Notes: generated from the sequence alone by a model not told the origin. A stretch of 64,000 bases of DNA from Streptomyces caniferus (GCF_009811555.1 NZ_BLIN01000005.1:2179501-2243500); one strand, 5' to 3'; counted from the first letter of the stretch, positions 22,759-33,035 are shown. A program made the numbers and translations.

Positions 22759-23697
22759 ATGGCACAGAACACCCCCCGGTCGGCCGAGCTGGCCCAACTG
22801 CTGCGGACCGGGCCGTTCCATCTCGCGCTGCGCTCGGCGCTCACCGAACGGGGGCTCGCCCTCACCCGCGTTCAGCACAAGCTCGCCCAGCGCGGCATCA
22901 CCATCGGGGTGACCAGCCTGAGTTACTGGCAGCAGGGCGCCCGGCGGCCGCAGCGCCCCGAGTCGCTGCGGGCGGTGCGCGCCCTGGAGGACGTCCTCGA
23001 CCTGCCGGCGTACTCGCTGCACCGGCTGCTGGTCCCGGAGGGCGGCGCCCCTATCGAGGCCGAGCGGCCGCCCGCCCGCGCGTACCGCTCACTGATCGCG
23101 CCCGCCACCGCGCTGCAGCAGCTGTTCGCCGAGCTGGAGGCCCCCGTGGACGGCGGACTGCACACCGTGGGCCATCACGAACGGGTCCGGATCGGCCCCG
23201 AGCGCCGGCTGCTCGCCCGTGAATCGCTCCAGGTGGTGCGCGCCCACCGGGACGGCGTGGACCGCTATGTCGCCATCCACCGGGGCGAGGCGGGCTGCGA
23301 TCCCTCCCGGGTACGGGTGCGGGCCGCGGAGAACTGCCGGCTGGGCCGGGTGCGCGGGCACGCCGAGGCCGGGGTGGTCGTCGCCGAGCTGCTCTTCGAC
23401 GCCCGGCTGCGGGCCGGTGACACGCATGTCTTCGGCTACGCCTTCGAGGACGACAGCGGCGGCCCGAGCGCGGAGTACCTGCGCGGGTTCAGCTTCGCCG
23501 GCGGGCAGTACGTGCTGCAGGTGTGCTTCGACGAGGCGGCGCTGCCGGTGCGCTGCACCCGCTTCGCCCAGACCTCGGCGGGCGCCCCGCGCAGCGGCCG
23601 GCAGGAGCTGACGCTCAGCGGGCGGCACCGCGCCGTGCACCTCGTGGAGCAGGGGGTACGGCCCGGGATACTGGGCATCGCCTGGGACTGGGGGTGA
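22759..23697 (+). CDS. Helix-turn-helix (XRE-type) regulator
   Basis: 312 residues from ATG at 22759 (MAQNTPRSAELAQLLRTGPF), which has GGAGG nine bases upstream. The N-terminal 80 residues form an XRE-like fold (LTRVQHKLAQRGITIGVTSL, YWQQGARRPQRPESLRAV, LEDVLDLPAYSLHRLL). The C-terminal 200 residues are an all-beta-looking effector domain without a name I recognise (VRVRAAENCRLGRVRGHAEA). It is divergent from the protease operon, so control of that operon is plausible but untested. Confidence 0.8.
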   Translation: MAQNTPRSAELAQLLRTGPFHLALRSALTERGLALTRVQHKLAQRGITIGVTSLSYWQQGARRPQRPESLRAVRALEDVLDLPAYSLHRLLVPEGGAPIEAERPPARAYRSLIAPATALQQLFAELEAPVDGGLHTVGHHERVRIGPERRLLARESLQVVRAHRDGVDRYVAIHRGEAGCDPSRVRVRAAENCRLGRVRGHAEAGVVVAELLFDARLRAGDTHVFGYAFEDDSGGPSAEYLRGFSFAGGQYVLQVCFDEAALPVRCTRFAQTSAGAPRSGRQELTLSGRHRAVHLVEQGVRPGILGIAWDWG

Positions 23698-23726
23698 GCC
23701 CCGGGGCGGCGCCGGCGGGCCGGGGC
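23698..23726. terminator. Weak hairpin between convergent genes
   Basis: GCCCCGG / CCGGGGC (7 bp, 15-nt loop) fills the short gap between the HTH regulator stop and the Rieske gene stop. Confidence 0.35.
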
Positions 23727-23727
23727 C

Positions 23728-24141
23728 TCAGCCCGCGATCAGCTTGCCGTCCTCGGCCTTGACCGGGACCTCGGGCAGCGGCTCGGTCGCCGGACCCTGG
23801 ACGACCTTGCCGGTGGTGACGTCGAAGCGGCTGCCGTGGCAGGGGCAGCTGCCCTCCTTCTTCTCCACCTCGGCCAGGATGCAGCCGGCGTGCGTGCACT
23901 TGGCGCTGAAGCACTTGTAGGTGCCCTCGGCGGGCTGGGAGACGACGAGCCGGTCCTCGCGGTAGAGCTTGGCGCCGCCGACCGGCACGTCGGCGGCGGC
24001 CCCGAGGTCGACCGGCTTGTCGGGCACCGCCGAGGCGTTCGCGCCCGAGTCCCCCGGCGAGCAGGCCGCCAGACCGAAGCCGGCGGCGCCGGCGAGCGCG
24101 GCCCCCCGCAGCACGGTTCGGCGGGCGGGGGGCTGGCTCAT
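23728..24141 (-). CDS. Rieske [2Fe-2S] protein, Tat-exported lipoprotein
   Basis: 137 residues from ATG at 24141 (MSQPPARRTVLRGAALAG). A twin-arginine signal (ARRTVLRG) is followed by a lipobox (LAAC, Cys27), so it should be exported folded and lipid-anchored. The cluster motifs are KCTHAGC (Cys82, His84, disulfide Cys87) and CPCHGSRF (Cys99, His102, disulfide Cys101). It is a small stand-alone electron carrier, not the large Rieske subunit of the bc1 complex, which has extra membrane helices. It lies 37 bp downstream of the sugar porter, same strand, with no clear functional link. Confidence 0.92.
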   Translation of the reverse strand: MSQPPARRTVLRGAALAGAAGFGLAACSPGDSGANASAVPDKPVDLGAAADVPVGGAKLYREDRLVVSQPAEGTYKCFSAKCTHAGCILAEVEKKEGSCPCHGSRFDVTTGKVVQGPATEPLPEVPVKAEDGKLIAG

Positions 24142-24178
24142 GGCTGCTCCAGAGGTCACGGCGTCAGTGGCGGGCGGC

Positions 24179-25576
24179 TCACGACGATACCGGCACAGAT
24201 CGCTCCGCTTCCGGCCGGGCCGGACGCCCCCGCAGCAGGTCCTGCTCGATCTCCTCCAGGCTGCGGCCCTTGGTCTCCGGCAGCAGCCGCTGCACGAAGA
24301 GGAACGCCAGCAGGGTCGTACCGGCGAAGAACAGGAAGTTGATGCCGGCGCCCCAGGCGTGCAGCAGCGAGGGGAACACCAGCGCCACGATCATGTTGAA
24401 CAGCCAGTTGAAGAGCACGCACAGGCCGACCGCGGACGCCCGGATCCGCATCGGGAACAGCTCCGGCAGCATCACCCACTGCACCGGCCCCCAGGAGATC
24501 GCGAAGGACGCGATGTACAGCGCGATCCCCAGCAGGGTGAGCACGGAGAGCAGGGCGCCGTAGCCGAGTCCGGAGAGGTTGGTGACGGCCAGCAGCACCA
24601 TCGCCGCACACATGCCCAGCGCGCCGCACAGCAGCAGCGGCTTGCGCCCCTTGCGGTCGATGAGCCGCATCGCCGGGAGCGTCATCAGCATGTTGAGGAG
24701 GCCGATGCCGACCTCGGCGAGGATCGCGCCGCCCGAGCCGAAACCGATGTCGGTGAGCAGGGTCGGCGCGTAGTAGATGATCGTGTTGATGCCGACGAAG
24801 TTCTGGAAGAGGACCAGCAGCATCCCCACGGCGAACACCGGACGCAGCCGGGGCGACAGCAGCCGCCGCAGGGTCAGCGGCTCGCTCTGCGCCCGCTCGG
24901 TGCGCTCGGCCCGCTCGATCTCCGCCAGCTCCTCCCCCGCCGCGCCGGCGTCGCCGCGCAGCCGGGTCAGCACCGTACGGGCCTCGTCGGCGCGGCCCTT
25001 GCCCACCAGCCAGCGCGGGCTCTCCGGCTGGGTGATGATGCCCAGCGCCAGCACGGCGGCCGGGACCACGCCGAGGCCGATCATCCAGCGCCAGGCCTCG
25101 GCGTCGGCCAGCAGGTAGTCGGTGACGTACGCGACGAAGATGCCGACCGTGACCAGCAGTTGCATCAGGGACGTCAGCCCGCCGCGCAGCTGCTTGGGGG
25201 CGAGTTCGGTGAGGTAGAGCGGGACGGCGACGGAGGCGATGCCGACGCCGATGCCGAGCACGAACCGGAAGGCGATCAGCGAGGCGGCATCGAAGGCGAA
25301 GGACGCGCCCAGCGTGCCGAGGATGAAGACCCCGGAGGCCGCGAGGATCAGCCGGCGGCGCCCCCATGAGTCGCTCAGCCGTCCCGAGAGACCCGCGCCG
25401 AGCATGGCGCCCACCAGGAGGCCCGAGACGACCAGACCCTCCAGGAGCGGGGTGAGGGGGATGTCGTTCTTGATGAAGAGCATGGCCCCGGAGATCACTC
25501 CGGTGTCATAGCCCCACAGGATGCCGCCGAGGGCCCCGAAGACCCAGATCAGTGCGTTCTTGATACGTGTGGGCAC
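24179..25576 (-). CDS. MFS sugar porter
   Basis: 465 residues with 12 predicted membrane helices. Sugar-porter signatures are present: GGILWGYDTGVISGAMLFI in helix 1, DSWGRRRLIL between helices 2 and 3, PESPRWLVGKGR at the end of helix 6, DRKGRKPLLL in the second half and PETKGRSLEEIE after helix 12. GTG start at 25576 lies five bases past the dehydrogenase stop, so the two are coupled. With the adjacent dehydrogenase, LacI regulator and PfkB kinase it probably imports a polyol or sugar; the substrate is not visible from sequence. Confidence 0.92.
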   Translation of the reverse strand: MPTRIKNALIWVFGALGGILWGYDTGVISGAMLFIKNDIPLTPLLEGLVVSGLLVGAMLGAGLSGRLSDSWGRRRLILAASGVFILGTLGASFAFDAASLIAFRFVLGIGVGIASVAVPLYLTELAPKQLRGGLTSLMQLLVTVGIFVAYVTDYLLADAEAWRWMIGLGVVPAAVLALGIITQPESPRWLVGKGRADEARTVLTRLRGDAGAAGEELAEIERAERTERAQSEPLTLRRLLSPRLRPVFAVGMLLVLFQNFVGINTIIYYAPTLLTDIGFGSGGAILAEVGIGLLNMLMTLPAMRLIDRKGRKPLLLCGALGMCAAMVLLAVTNLSGLGYGALLSVLTLLGIALYIASFAISWGPVQWVMLPELFPMRIRASAVGLCVLFNWLFNMIVALVFPSLLHAWGAGINFLFFAGTTLLAFLFVQRLLPETKGRSLEEIEQDLLRGRPARPEAERSVPVSS

Positions 25577-25581
25577 CGCGC

Positions 25582-26598
25582 TCAGCCCTTCTGCGGGGCG
25601 ATGTGGATCTTGCGGCCGGTGCCCGCCCGGAACCGGGCCACCGCCTCGTCGAACCCGTCCAGCGGGTAGACGTCGCTGACCAGCGAGTCGATGTCCGCTG
25701 TGCCGAAGCCGGCGGCGAGCAGGTCGATGGCGGGCTGGAAGCTGTGGTGCACCGCCATCGAACCGATGATGTCGATCTCGTGGTGGTAGACGCGGTACGG
25801 CGAGAAGGACGCCGCACGCGCCGGGTCCGCGACGCCGAACTGCAGGAAGGTACCGCCGCGGCGCACCCGGCCCAGCCCGTCCTCGATGGCCGCGACGGCG
25901 CCGGTCGCATCGACCACGACCTCGAAGCCGGGCGGACGCCCGAGCCGGTCGGCGCTGGTCACCGCCGCGTCGGCCCCGAAGGACTCGGCGAAGGCCAGCC
26001 GCTCCTCGTTGAGGTCCACGACGGACACCGAGGCGGCGCCCGCGGTCCGTACGAGGGCGGCCATCATCAGGCCCATCGTGCCGGCGCCGTAGATCAGATA
26101 GTGCTCGCCGGACCGGCGCGGCAGCCGGTTGAGGCCGTGCACCGCACAGGACAGCGGCTCGACGAGTCCCGCCGCGGCCTCCGAGAGGCCGTCGGGCAGG
26201 ACGTAACAGCAGCGCGCGGGGACGGCGACCAGCTCGGCGAAGCCGCCGGCGCGGGTGACGCCGATCGCGGTGTAGTCCTCGCAGAGGTTGCCGCGGCCGA
26301 TCCGGCAGTAGTGGCAGGCGCCGCACGGCATGTTCGGGTCGACGGCGACCCGGTCCCCGACCGCCCGGCCGGTCACCGCCGCGCCCACCGCCACGATCTC
26401 GCCGGTCAGCTCGTGCCCGGGAACCAGCGGATAGACCGCGGCCGGCAGCTCACCGCCGAGGAGGTGCATATCGGTGCCGCACAGCCCACAGGACGTGACG
26501 CGCACGACCACCTCATCGGGCTCCGGGCGGGGGTCGGGCAGTTCGGCGACAGCGGTGCCGCCGGCCTTGCCCGGTGCGGTGACCACGAGAGCGCGCAT
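25582..26598 (-). CDS. Zinc-dependent alcohol/polyol dehydrogenase
   Basis: 338 residues of the medium-chain dehydrogenase family. Catalytic zinc ligands are visible in SCGLCGTDMHLLG and VPGHELTGEI, and the structural zinc site is the four-cysteine stretch CGACHYCRIGRGNLC. The Rossmann part includes YLIYGAGTMGLMMAALV. A sorbitol/arabitol/threonine-type subgroup seems likely from the zinc layout and the neighbours. ATG at 26598 has GGAGG six bases upstream. It is divergent from the LacI regulator, with a palindromic operator between them. Confidence 0.88.
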   Translation of the reverse strand: MRALVVTAPGKAGGTAVAELPDPRPEPDEVVVRVTSCGLCGTDMHLLGGELPAAVYPLVPGHELTGEIVAVGAAVTGRAVGDRVAVDPNMPCGACHYCRIGRGNLCEDYTAIGVTRAGGFAELVAVPARCCYVLPDGLSEAAAGLVEPLSCAVHGLNRLPRRSGEHYLIYGAGTMGLMMAALVRTAGAASVSVVDLNEERLAFAESFGADAAVTSADRLGRPPGFEVVVDATGAVAAIEDGLGRVRRGGTFLQFGVADPARAASFSPYRVYHHEIDIIGSMAVHHSFQPAIDLLAAGFGTADIDSLVSDVYPLDGFDEAVARFRAGTGRKIHIAPQKG

Positions 26599-26652
26599 CG
26601 GCGCCTCCTCACGACGTCGTGCGGGGATTGCGATGCCGGAAGGCAGCTTGGG

Positions 26653-26678
26653 CGTAAACGCTTACGCAAGCGTTTACG
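26653..26678. promoter_or_regulatory. LacI-type operator
   Basis: A perfect 11-bp inverted repeat, CGTAAACGCTT / AAGCGTTTACG with a 4-nt spacer, lies between the divergent dehydrogenase and LacI genes. The AAACG core with a central CG dyad is typical of LacI-family sites. Probable target of the adjacent repressor, controlling both directions. Confidence 0.8.
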
Positions 26679-26778
26679 TTTCGGGCCGGGTGCTCGTAAT
26701 GTGGTGGACTTCGCGGGAAGCGGCCGTGGGAGGCCGCGGCACCGACGGGGTGCCGCACGCTCGGGGAGGAAGAGCCGG

Positions 26779-27825
26779 ATGACGACGATGACGGATGTGG
26801 CACGGCGCGCGGGGGTCTCCGTCGCGACGGTGTCGCACGTGCTGAACGACACCCGTCCGGTGCGCCCCGACACCCGCGCCGCGGTGCTCGGCGCCATCGA
26901 GGAGCTCGGCTACACCCACAACACCCTGGCCCGCTCCCTGGTCACCTCCCGCACCCGCTCGATCGGCCTGGCGGTCTCCGCGATCAGCAACCCGTACTTC
27001 ACCGAGATCCTCCAGGGCGTCGAGGCCGGCGCCCTGGCGGCCGGCTACAGCCTGCTGCTCACCGATCCGCACGACGACCCGCGGCACGAGCGCACGGTCG
27101 TCCAGCTGCTGCACGAGCGCCGCGTGGACGGCATGATCGTGGCGCCGTCCGCGGAGCCCGCCGCGATGGTGGAGTATCTGGCCCGCCGCGAGGTGCCCAC
27201 CGTGTTCCTGGACCGGCTGGTCGGCGACGACCACGACCAGGTGTGCGCCGAGAACTCCGGACCGGTGCGGCAACTGGTGGAGCATCTGGCCGAGTTGGGG
27301 CACACCCGGATCGGCCTGGTGGCCGGTCTGCCCGGCCTGAGCACGACCACCGAACGGGTCGAGGGCTACCGCGAGGGACTGCGCTCGCGCGGCCTGCCCT
27401 TCGCACCCGGGCTCCTCGCCGGCGGCAACTCCGAGGCGGCCGGCGCCCAGGACGCCACCCGCCGGCTGCTGGCCGCCCCGCAGCCGCCCACCGCGATCAT
27501 CACCGCCAACAACGCGATGACCATCGGCGCGCTCCGTGCGCTGCGCGAGCTCGGCCTGGAGGTGCCCCGCGACATCGCGCTGGCCTGCTTCGACGACTTC
27601 TCGTGGGCCGATCTGTTCACGCCCCGGCTGACCGCGATCGCCCAGCCCAGCAAGGACATCGGGGCGGCAGCGGTCCGGCTGCTGCTGGAGCGCCTGGCGG
27701 AACCGGACCGGCCCCCGCGCACCGTCCGCCTCCCCTGCACCTTTGTGCACCGTACGTCGTGCGGCTGCGCCGAATCCGCCCCGGCCACGCCCCCGGCCGC
27801 CCAGGAAAGGAACCCCACCTCGTGA
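26779..27825 (+). CDS. LacI-family transcriptional repressor
   Basis: 348 residues from ATG at 26779 with GGGGAGGAAG upstream. The N-terminal helix-turn-helix and hinge are standard (TDVARRAGVSVATVSHVLND, ARSLVTSRTRSIGLAVS), followed by a periplasmic-binding-protein-like sensor domain with DRLVGDDHDQVCAEN and PPTAIITANNAMTIGALRAL. The last 25 residues include HRTSCGCAES, a common LacI ending. The stop overlaps the pfkB-like GTG (GTGA), so repressor and kinase are translated together. Confidence 0.93.
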   Translation: MTTMTDVARRAGVSVATVSHVLNDTRPVRPDTRAAVLGAIEELGYTHNTLARSLVTSRTRSIGLAVSAISNPYFTEILQGVEAGALAAGYSLLLTDPHDDPRHERTVVQLLHERRVDGMIVAPSAEPAAMVEYLARREVPTVFLDRLVGDDHDQVCAENSGPVRQLVEHLAELGHTRIGLVAGLPGLSTTTERVEGYREGLRSRGLPFAPGLLAGGNSEAAGAQDATRRLLAAPQPPTAIITANNAMTIGALRALRELGLEVPRDIALACFDDFSWADLFTPRLTAIAQPSKDIGAAAVRLLLERLAEPDRPPRTVRLPCTFVHRTSCGCAESAPATPPAAQERNPTS

Positions 27826-28826
27826 TCGTCGTCGCCGGCGAGGCACTGATCGACCTCGTCCCCAGCCCGCAGGACACGTCCCCCTCCGTGGAGGGCCCGG
27901 GAGAAGCCCCCGCCGTGGACGGCCGGTTGCCGGCGCTGCTGCCGCGCCGCGGCGGCGGCCCGTACAACACCGCGGTCGCGCTGGGGCGGCTGGGCTCGCC
28001 CGCCGCGTTCTGCTCCCGGATCTCGACCGACAGCTTCGGCGAGGCGCTGCTCCAGGGGCTGCACCGCGGCGGTGTCGACACCTCCCTAATGCAGCGCGGC
28101 GGTGAGCCGACCACCCTCGCCGTGGCGGACATCAGTCCCGACGGGTCGGCGGGCTACGGCTTCTACGCGGACGGCACCGCCGACCGGCTCTTCACCCTGC
28201 CGCCGGCGCTGCCCGCCGCGGCCCGCGCGCTCTCCCTGGGCACCTGCTCGCTCGTCCTGGAACCGGGCGCGAGCGCGTACGAGTCCCTGCTGCGCCGCGA
28301 GGCCCGGCGCGGTGTCTTCACGGCGCTCGACCCCAACATCCGGCCCGGTCTGATCCCGGACCCGGACGCCTACCGGGCCCGTTTCCGCTCCTGGCTGCCC
28401 GATGTCGCCCTGCTGAAGCTGTCGGAGGAGGACGCCCTGTGGCTGGCCGGGGCCGGGGCCGGCGCCGCGCCGGGCGGCACGTGGGAGGCGGTCACCGCGG
28501 CGGCGAAGGAGTGGCTGGGCGCGGGGCCCGCGGCGATCGTCCTCACCCGTGGGGGCGACGGTCTGACGGTGCTGACGCGGGACGGCGGGGAGCTGACGGT
28601 CCCCGGCGAGCGGGTCACCGTCGTCGACACCATCGGGGCCGGCGACACGGTCAACGCCGCGCTCCTGCACCGCCTGGACGCCCACGACGCCCTGTCGTAC
28701 GCCGCCGTCGCGGCGCTCGGTGACGACGACTGGTACGACATCCTGCGCTTCGCCGCCCGCGCGGCCGCCGTCACCTGCTCCCGCGCGGGAGCGGAACCCC
28801 CGTTCGCCACGGAGCTGGCGGCGTAG
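27822..28826 (+). CDS. PfkB-family carbohydrate kinase (fructokinase-like)
   Basis: 334 residues. The N-terminal VAGEALIDLVPS, the GGGPYNTAVALGRLG substrate loop and the C-terminal signature DTIGAGDTVNAALL (catalytic Asp in GAGD) mark the PfkB/ribokinase family. Residues 18-40 are a proline-rich insert. A fructokinase role is likely: the neighbouring dehydrogenase would make a ketose from a polyol, and this kinase would phosphorylate it. The start GTG overlaps the LacI stop. Confidence 0.9.
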   Translation: MIVVAGEALIDLVPSPQDTSPSVEGPGEAPAVDGRLPALLPRRGGGPYNTAVALGRLGSPAAFCSRISTDSFGEALLQGLHRGGVDTSLMQRGGEPTTLAVADISPDGSAGYGFYADGTADRLFTLPPALPAAARALSLGTCSLVLEPGASAYESLLRREARRGVFTALDPNIRPGLIPDPDAYRARFRSWLPDVALLKLSEEDALWLAGAGAGAAPGGTWEAVTAAAKEWLGAGPAAIVLTRGGDGLTVLTRDGGELTVPGERVTVVDTIGAGDTVNAALLHRLDAHDALSYAAVAALGDDDWYDILRFAARAAAVTCSRAGAEPPFATELAA

Positions 28827-29017
28827 CGGCGAAAGGGGCCACGGCGCCGGGCGGGGGGACAACGGCCTGGGGACGCGGCGGCCCGGCGGGAAGCGGCGAC
28901 CACCGTGGATCCGCGGCCCGGCGGGGCTCCGTCGTCCAGTCCTCCGCACCGAAGCGGGCCGCCACCACTCCCCGTACGGAGAAGCGGTGACGGCCCGGCC
29001 GGGTCCGTCCGGCGACG

Positions 29018-31999
29018 TCAGGAGGCCTTGCGGGCCCGCGCCGTCGTCTTCTTGGCCGCGGTCTTCTTAGCGGCCGTCGTCGCGGCAGTCTTCTTCGCCG
29101 CGGCCTTCTTGGCCACCGGCTTCTTCGCGGTGGCCCCTGTCGGCGCGGCATCGCTGACGCGGTCGCCGAGGATCTCCCGCAGGAACTTGCCGGTGTGGCT
29201 GGCCGGGATCGACGCGACGCCCTCCGGGGTGCCCTCGGCGACGACCAGGCCGCCGCCGTTGCCGCCCTCGGGGCCCATGTCGACGACCCAGTCCGCCGTC
29301 TTGATCACATCGAGGTTGTGCTCGATGACGATCACCGTGTTGCCCTTGTCCACCAGGCCGGACAGCACATTGATCAGCTTGCTGATGTCGTCGAAGTGCA
29401 GACCGGTGGTCGGCTCGTCGAGGACGTAGACCGTGCTGCCCGTCGAGCGCTTCTGGAGCTCGCTGGCCAGCTTGACGCGCTGCGCCTCACCGCCGGAGAG
29501 CGTCGGCGCGGACTGGCCGAGCCGGACATAGCCGAGGCCGACCTCGTTGAGCGTCTTGAGATGCCGGGCGATGGTCGGCACCGCCTCGAAGAAGCTCAGC
29601 GCCTCCTCGATGGGCATGTCCAGCACCTCGGCGATGGACTTGCCCTTGTAGTGGACCTCCAGCGTCTCCCGGTTGTAGCGCGCGCCATGGCAGACCTCGC
29701 ACGGCACATACACATCCGGCAGGAAGTTCATCTCGATCTTGATCGTGCCGTCGCCGGAGCAGTTCTCGCAGCGGCCGCCCTTGACGTTGAAGGAGAAGCG
29801 CCCCGGCAGGTAGCCGCGGACCTTGGCCTCCATCGTCTCCGCGAAGAGCTTGCGAACATGGTCGAAGACGCCGGTGTAGGTGGCCGGGTTGGAGCGCGGG
29901 GTGCGGCCGATCGGCGACTGGTCGACATGCACGACCTTGTCCACCAGGTCGTCACCGGCCACCCGGGTGTGCCGGCCCGGCACCGACTTGGCGCCGTTCA
30001 GCTCGCGCGCCAGGTGGGTGTAGAGGATGTCGTTGACCAGCGTCGACTTGCCGGATCCGGAGACGCCGGTGACGGCGGTGAACACCCCGAGCGGGAAGGA
30101 GACGTCGATGTCGCGGAGGTTGTTCTCCTTCGCGCCGTGGACCGTCAGCTGCCGGGAGGGGTCGGCGGGCCGCCGGATGTCCGGGGTCGCGATGGACTTC
30201 TTGCCGGAGAGGTACTGGCCGGTGATCGACTCCTTGGTGGCCAGCAGCTGCTTCATCGGGCCGCTGTGCACGACCTTGCCGCCGTGCTCGCCCGCACCGG
30301 GGCCGATGTCCACGACCCAGTCCGCGACCTTGATGGTGTCCTCGTCGTGCTCGACGACGATCAGGGTGTTGCCCATGTCGCGCAGCCGCACCAGGGTCTC
30401 GATCAACCGGTGGTTGTCGCGCTGGTGCAGACCGATCGACGGCTCGTCCAGGACGTAGAGCACGCCCACCAGGCCGGAGCCGATCTGGGTGGCGAGGCGG
30501 ATGCGCTGGGCCTCGCCACCGGAGAGGGTGCCGGCCGCGCGGTTCAGCGAGAGGTAGTCCAGGCCGACGTCGACCAGGAACTTCAGCCGCTCGTTGACCT
30601 CCTTGAGGACCCGCTCGGCGATCTTCTTCTCGCGGGCGGTGAGCCTCATGTCCCGCAGGAAGTCGGCGCAGTCGCTGATCGACATGGCCGCGACATCGGC
30701 GATCGACTTCTCCTGGACCGTGACGGCGAGCACGATCGGCTTCAGCCGGGTGCCCTCACAGGTCGGGCAGGGCACCTCGCGCATATAGCCCTCGAAGCGC
30801 TCCCGGCTGCTGTCGCTCTCCGCCTCGGAGTGCCGCCGCTTGACGAACGGGACGGCGCCCTCGAAGGGGGTGGTGTAGGCCCGCTGCCGGCCGTACCGGT
30901 TGCGGTAGCGCACCTCGATCTGGGTCTTGTGGCCGTTGAGCAGGGCCTTCTTGGCGCGGGTGGGCAGCCCGGCCCAGGGGATGTCCGTACGGAACCCGAG
31001 GGCGTCGGCCAGCGCGCCGACCAGGCGGCCGAAGTACTCCTTGGTGTGGCCGTGCGACCAGGGGTGGATGGCGCCCTCGTCGAGGGAACGGTCCTCGTCC
31101 GGGATGATCAGCTCGGGGTCGACCTCCATGCGCGTACCGATGCCGGTGCAGTCCGGGCAGGCGCCGAAGGGCGAGTTGAAGGAGAAGGAGCGGGGCTCCA
31201 GCTCCTCGAAGGAGAGATCGTCGTAGGCGCAGTACAGATGCTCGGAGTACATCCGCTCGCGCTGCGGGTCGTCCGCGTCCAGATCGACGAAGTCGAGGAT
31301 CACCATGCCGCCGGAGAGCCCGAGGGCCGTCTCGACGGAGTCGGTCAGCCGCCGCTTGGCGGTCTCCTTGACCGTGAGGCGGTCGACGACCACCTCGATG
31401 GTGTGCTTCTCCTGCTTCTTCAGCTTCGGCGGCTCGGAGAGCTGGATCGTCTCCCCGTCGACCCGGGCCCGGCTGTAGCCCTTGGTCTGGAGGTCGGAGA
31501 AGAGATCGACGAACTCGCCCTTGCGCTCGCGCACCAGCGGCGAGAGCACCTGGAAGCGGCTGCCCTCGGGGAGTTCGAGCACCTTGTCGACGATGGCCTG
31601 CGGCGACTGCCGGGCGATCGGCCGCCCGCACTCGGGACAGTGCGGCTTGCCGATACGGGCGAAGAGCAGGCGGAGGTAGTCGTAGACCTCGGTGATCGTG
31701 CCGACCGTCGAGCGCGGGTTGCGCGACGTCGATTTCTGGTCGATCGATACCGCGGGGGACAGGCCCTCGATGAAGTCCACATCGGGCTTGTCCATCTGCC
31801 CGAGGAACTGCCGGGCATAGGAGGAGAGCGACTCGACATAACGCCGCTGCCCCTCGGCGAAGATCGTGTCGAAGGCGAGCGAGGACTTGCCCGACCCGGA
31901 GAGCCCCGTGAAGACGATGAGGGAGTCGCGGGGGAGGTCGAGCGAGACGTTCTTGAGATTGTGCTCGCGAGCGCCACGGACGATGAGACGGTCGGCCAC
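29018..31999 (-). CDS. uvrA: Excinuclease ABC subunit A
   Basis: DNA damage-recognition ATPase of nucleotide excision repair, 993 residues from GTG at 31999 ([18 protein letters not shown]). Two ABC ATPase modules are complete: Walker [17 protein letters not shown] and [14 protein letters not shown]; signatures [12 protein letters not shown] and [12 protein letters not shown]. Zinc modules include [11 protein letters not shown] and [10 protein letters not shown] with [10 protein letters not shown]. The last 45 residues are an unusual lysine/alanine tail ([20 protein letters not shown]...). I see no SOS box and no RecA-NDp-type motif upstream, unlike uvrB and uvrC in this window. Confidence 0.97.
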   Translation of the reverse strand: MADRLIVRGAREHNLKNVSLDLPRDSLIVFTGLSGSGKSSLAFDTIFAEGQRRYVESLSSYARQFLGQMDKPDVDFIEGLSPAVSIDQKSTSRNPRSTVGTITEVYDYLRLLFARIGKPHCPECGRPIARQSPQAIVDKVLELPEGSRFQVLSPLVRERKGEFVDLFSDLQTKGYSRARVDGETIQLSEPPKLKKQEKHTIEVVVDRLTVKETAKRRLTDSVETALGLSGGMVILDFVDLDADDPQRERMYSEHLYCAYDDLSFEELEPRSFSFNSPFGACPDCTGIGTRMEVDPELIIPDEDRSLDEGAIHPWSHGHTKEYFGRLVGALADALGFRTDIPWAGLPTRAKKALLNGHKTQIEVRYRNRYGRQRAYTTPFEGAVPFVKRRHSEAESDSSRERFEGYMREVPCPTCEGTRLKPIVLAVTVQEKSIADVAAMSISDCADFLRDMRLTAREKKIAERVLKEVNERLKFLVDVGLDYLSLNRAAGTLSGGEAQRIRLATQIGSGLVGVLYVLDEPSIGLHQRDNHRLIETLVRLRDMGNTLIVVEHDEDTIKVADWVVDIGPGAGEHGGKVVHSGPMKQLLATKESITGQYLSGKKSIATPDIRRPADPSRQLTVHGAKENNLRDIDVSFPLGVFTAVTGVSGSGKSTLVNDILYTHLARELNGAKSVPGRHTRVAGDDLVDKVVHVDQSPIGRTPRSNPATYTGVFDHVRKLFAETMEAKVRGYLPGRFSFNVKGGRCENCSGDGTIKIEMNFLPDVYVPCEVCHGARYNRETLEVHYKGKSIAEVLDMPIEEALSFFEAVPTIARHLKTLNEVGLGYVRLGQSAPTLSGGEAQRVKLASELQKRSTGSTVYVLDEPTTGLHFDDISKLINVLSGLVDKGNTVIVIEHNLDVIKTADWVVDMGPEGGNGGGLVVAEGTPEGVASIPASHTGKFLREILGDRVSDAAPTGATAKKPVAKKAAAKKTAATTAAKKTAAKKTTARARKAS

Positions 32000-32265
32000 G
32001 CCGGTCGGCACCTTTCTTGGAGGGGGGCGGAGGGCCGCGGCTCCTGCGTCCGCCGCGCGGTGGGTGAGCAGAGGCGACGGAGCGGAGCGGAGCCCCCGCC
32101 CCAGGGTATGGGGCCCGCCGCGGCACTGTCTTTGGGATGCCACACACGAGCCTATAGCACGCGCATTCGATTTAGAGGGCTCGCAAGTCCTCTTCACCCG
32201 AACGTGTGGCGGCCCCACAATCTTCCCGCCCCGCCACAGGCCCGTGCGCTGCAGGAACTCCCCCG

Positions 32266-33012
32266 TCAGACGAGACCGGACAGCGCCCGCTCCAGCGCAT
32301 CGAACGTGCGCCGCAGCACCTCCGCCTGCCCAACGGCCACCTCGTCCACCGGGTCACCCCCGAGCTGCCGGGCCACCGCTTCGGCGCTCGCCGCCCGGAT
32401 CCCCGCGACGATCAGCGCCGCGGCCAGCCGGGCCTCGCGGCCGGGGCGGTCCGCGTCGCCGCCCGCCGCCTCGGCCAGCAGCGCGGCCAGTGTGTCCTCC
32501 ATCTCCTCGACCGCCTCGCGGCCCCGCGCGCGCAGCGCCGGCGAGTCCAGCACCGTGCGCCAGAAGTGCTCGAACCCCTCCCCCACGGCGGCCAGCGGAT
32601 GCCGCTCGGCCAGCAGCCCGAGGGCGAGCCGGCGCAGCGCGGCGAGCGGCGACTCGTCCGCACCGCGCCCGCGGACAGCACGGGTGATCAGCTCCCGGGC
32701 CTCGGGGACCCGGTCGAGGAAGAGGTCCTCCTTGCGCGGGAAGTAATTGAAGACCGTCATCGTGGACACCTCGGCGGCGCGGGCCACCTCGGCGACGGTG
32801 ACATGGTCGAAGCCGCGCCGGATGAACAGCAGCGTGGCCTCGCCGGAGATCCGCTGCCGGGTGCGCAGCTTCTTGCGCTCGCGCAGTGTCAGCCGCCCCT
32901 CGTCCGCGGTGAAACCGGTCGCCTCCCACCGGCCGCCGCTCCCGCCGTCCGCCGCCGCGTCACCGCCGCGCCGCTCTTCGTCCGTGGCGCCGTCTGTCGT
33001 GCCGTCCGTCAT
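32266..33012 (-). CDS. TetR/AcrR-family repressor
   Basis: 248 residues from ATG at 33012 ([15 protein letters not shown]). After a 45-residue charged extension comes the TetR helix-turn-helix ([20 protein letters not shown], then [31 protein letters not shown]). The C-terminal ligand domain is alanine-rich and not diagnostic. Divergent from a FAD monooxygenase gene with a palindrome between, so it probably represses both. An upstream in-frame start at 33219 would run through the promoter and monooxygenase gene and is rejected. Confidence 0.92.
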   Translation of the reverse strand: MTDGTTDGATDEERRGGDAAADGGSGGRWEATGFTADEGRLTLRERKKLRTRQRISGEATLLFIRRGFDHVTVAEVARAAEVSTMTVFNYFPRKEDLFLDRVPEARELITRAVRGRGADESPLAALRRLALGLLAERHPLAAVGEGFEHFWRTVLDSPALRARGREAVEEMEDTLAALLAEAAGGDADRPGREARLAAALIVAGIRAASAEAVARQLGGDPVDEVAVGQAEVLRRTFDALERALSGLV

Positions 33013-33035
33013 GGCCGGAATCCTAGCCCCGATTT

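Noticed and set aside
24141..24159. Earlier start for the Rieske gene (MTSGAAMSQ)
   Set aside because: The twin-arginine signal and the GGAG site both support the start at 24141.
32000..32265. SOS box or RecA-NDp-type motif for uvrA
   Set aside because: I looked for TCGAAC-N4-GTTCGA and TTGTCRGTGG-N7-TAnnnT on the uvrA side and found only partial matches (for example TCGAATGCGCGTGC).
29195..32746. 1183-codon plus-strand frame opposite uvrA
   Set aside because: Mirror of the uvrA codon pattern, with no recognisable protein family.
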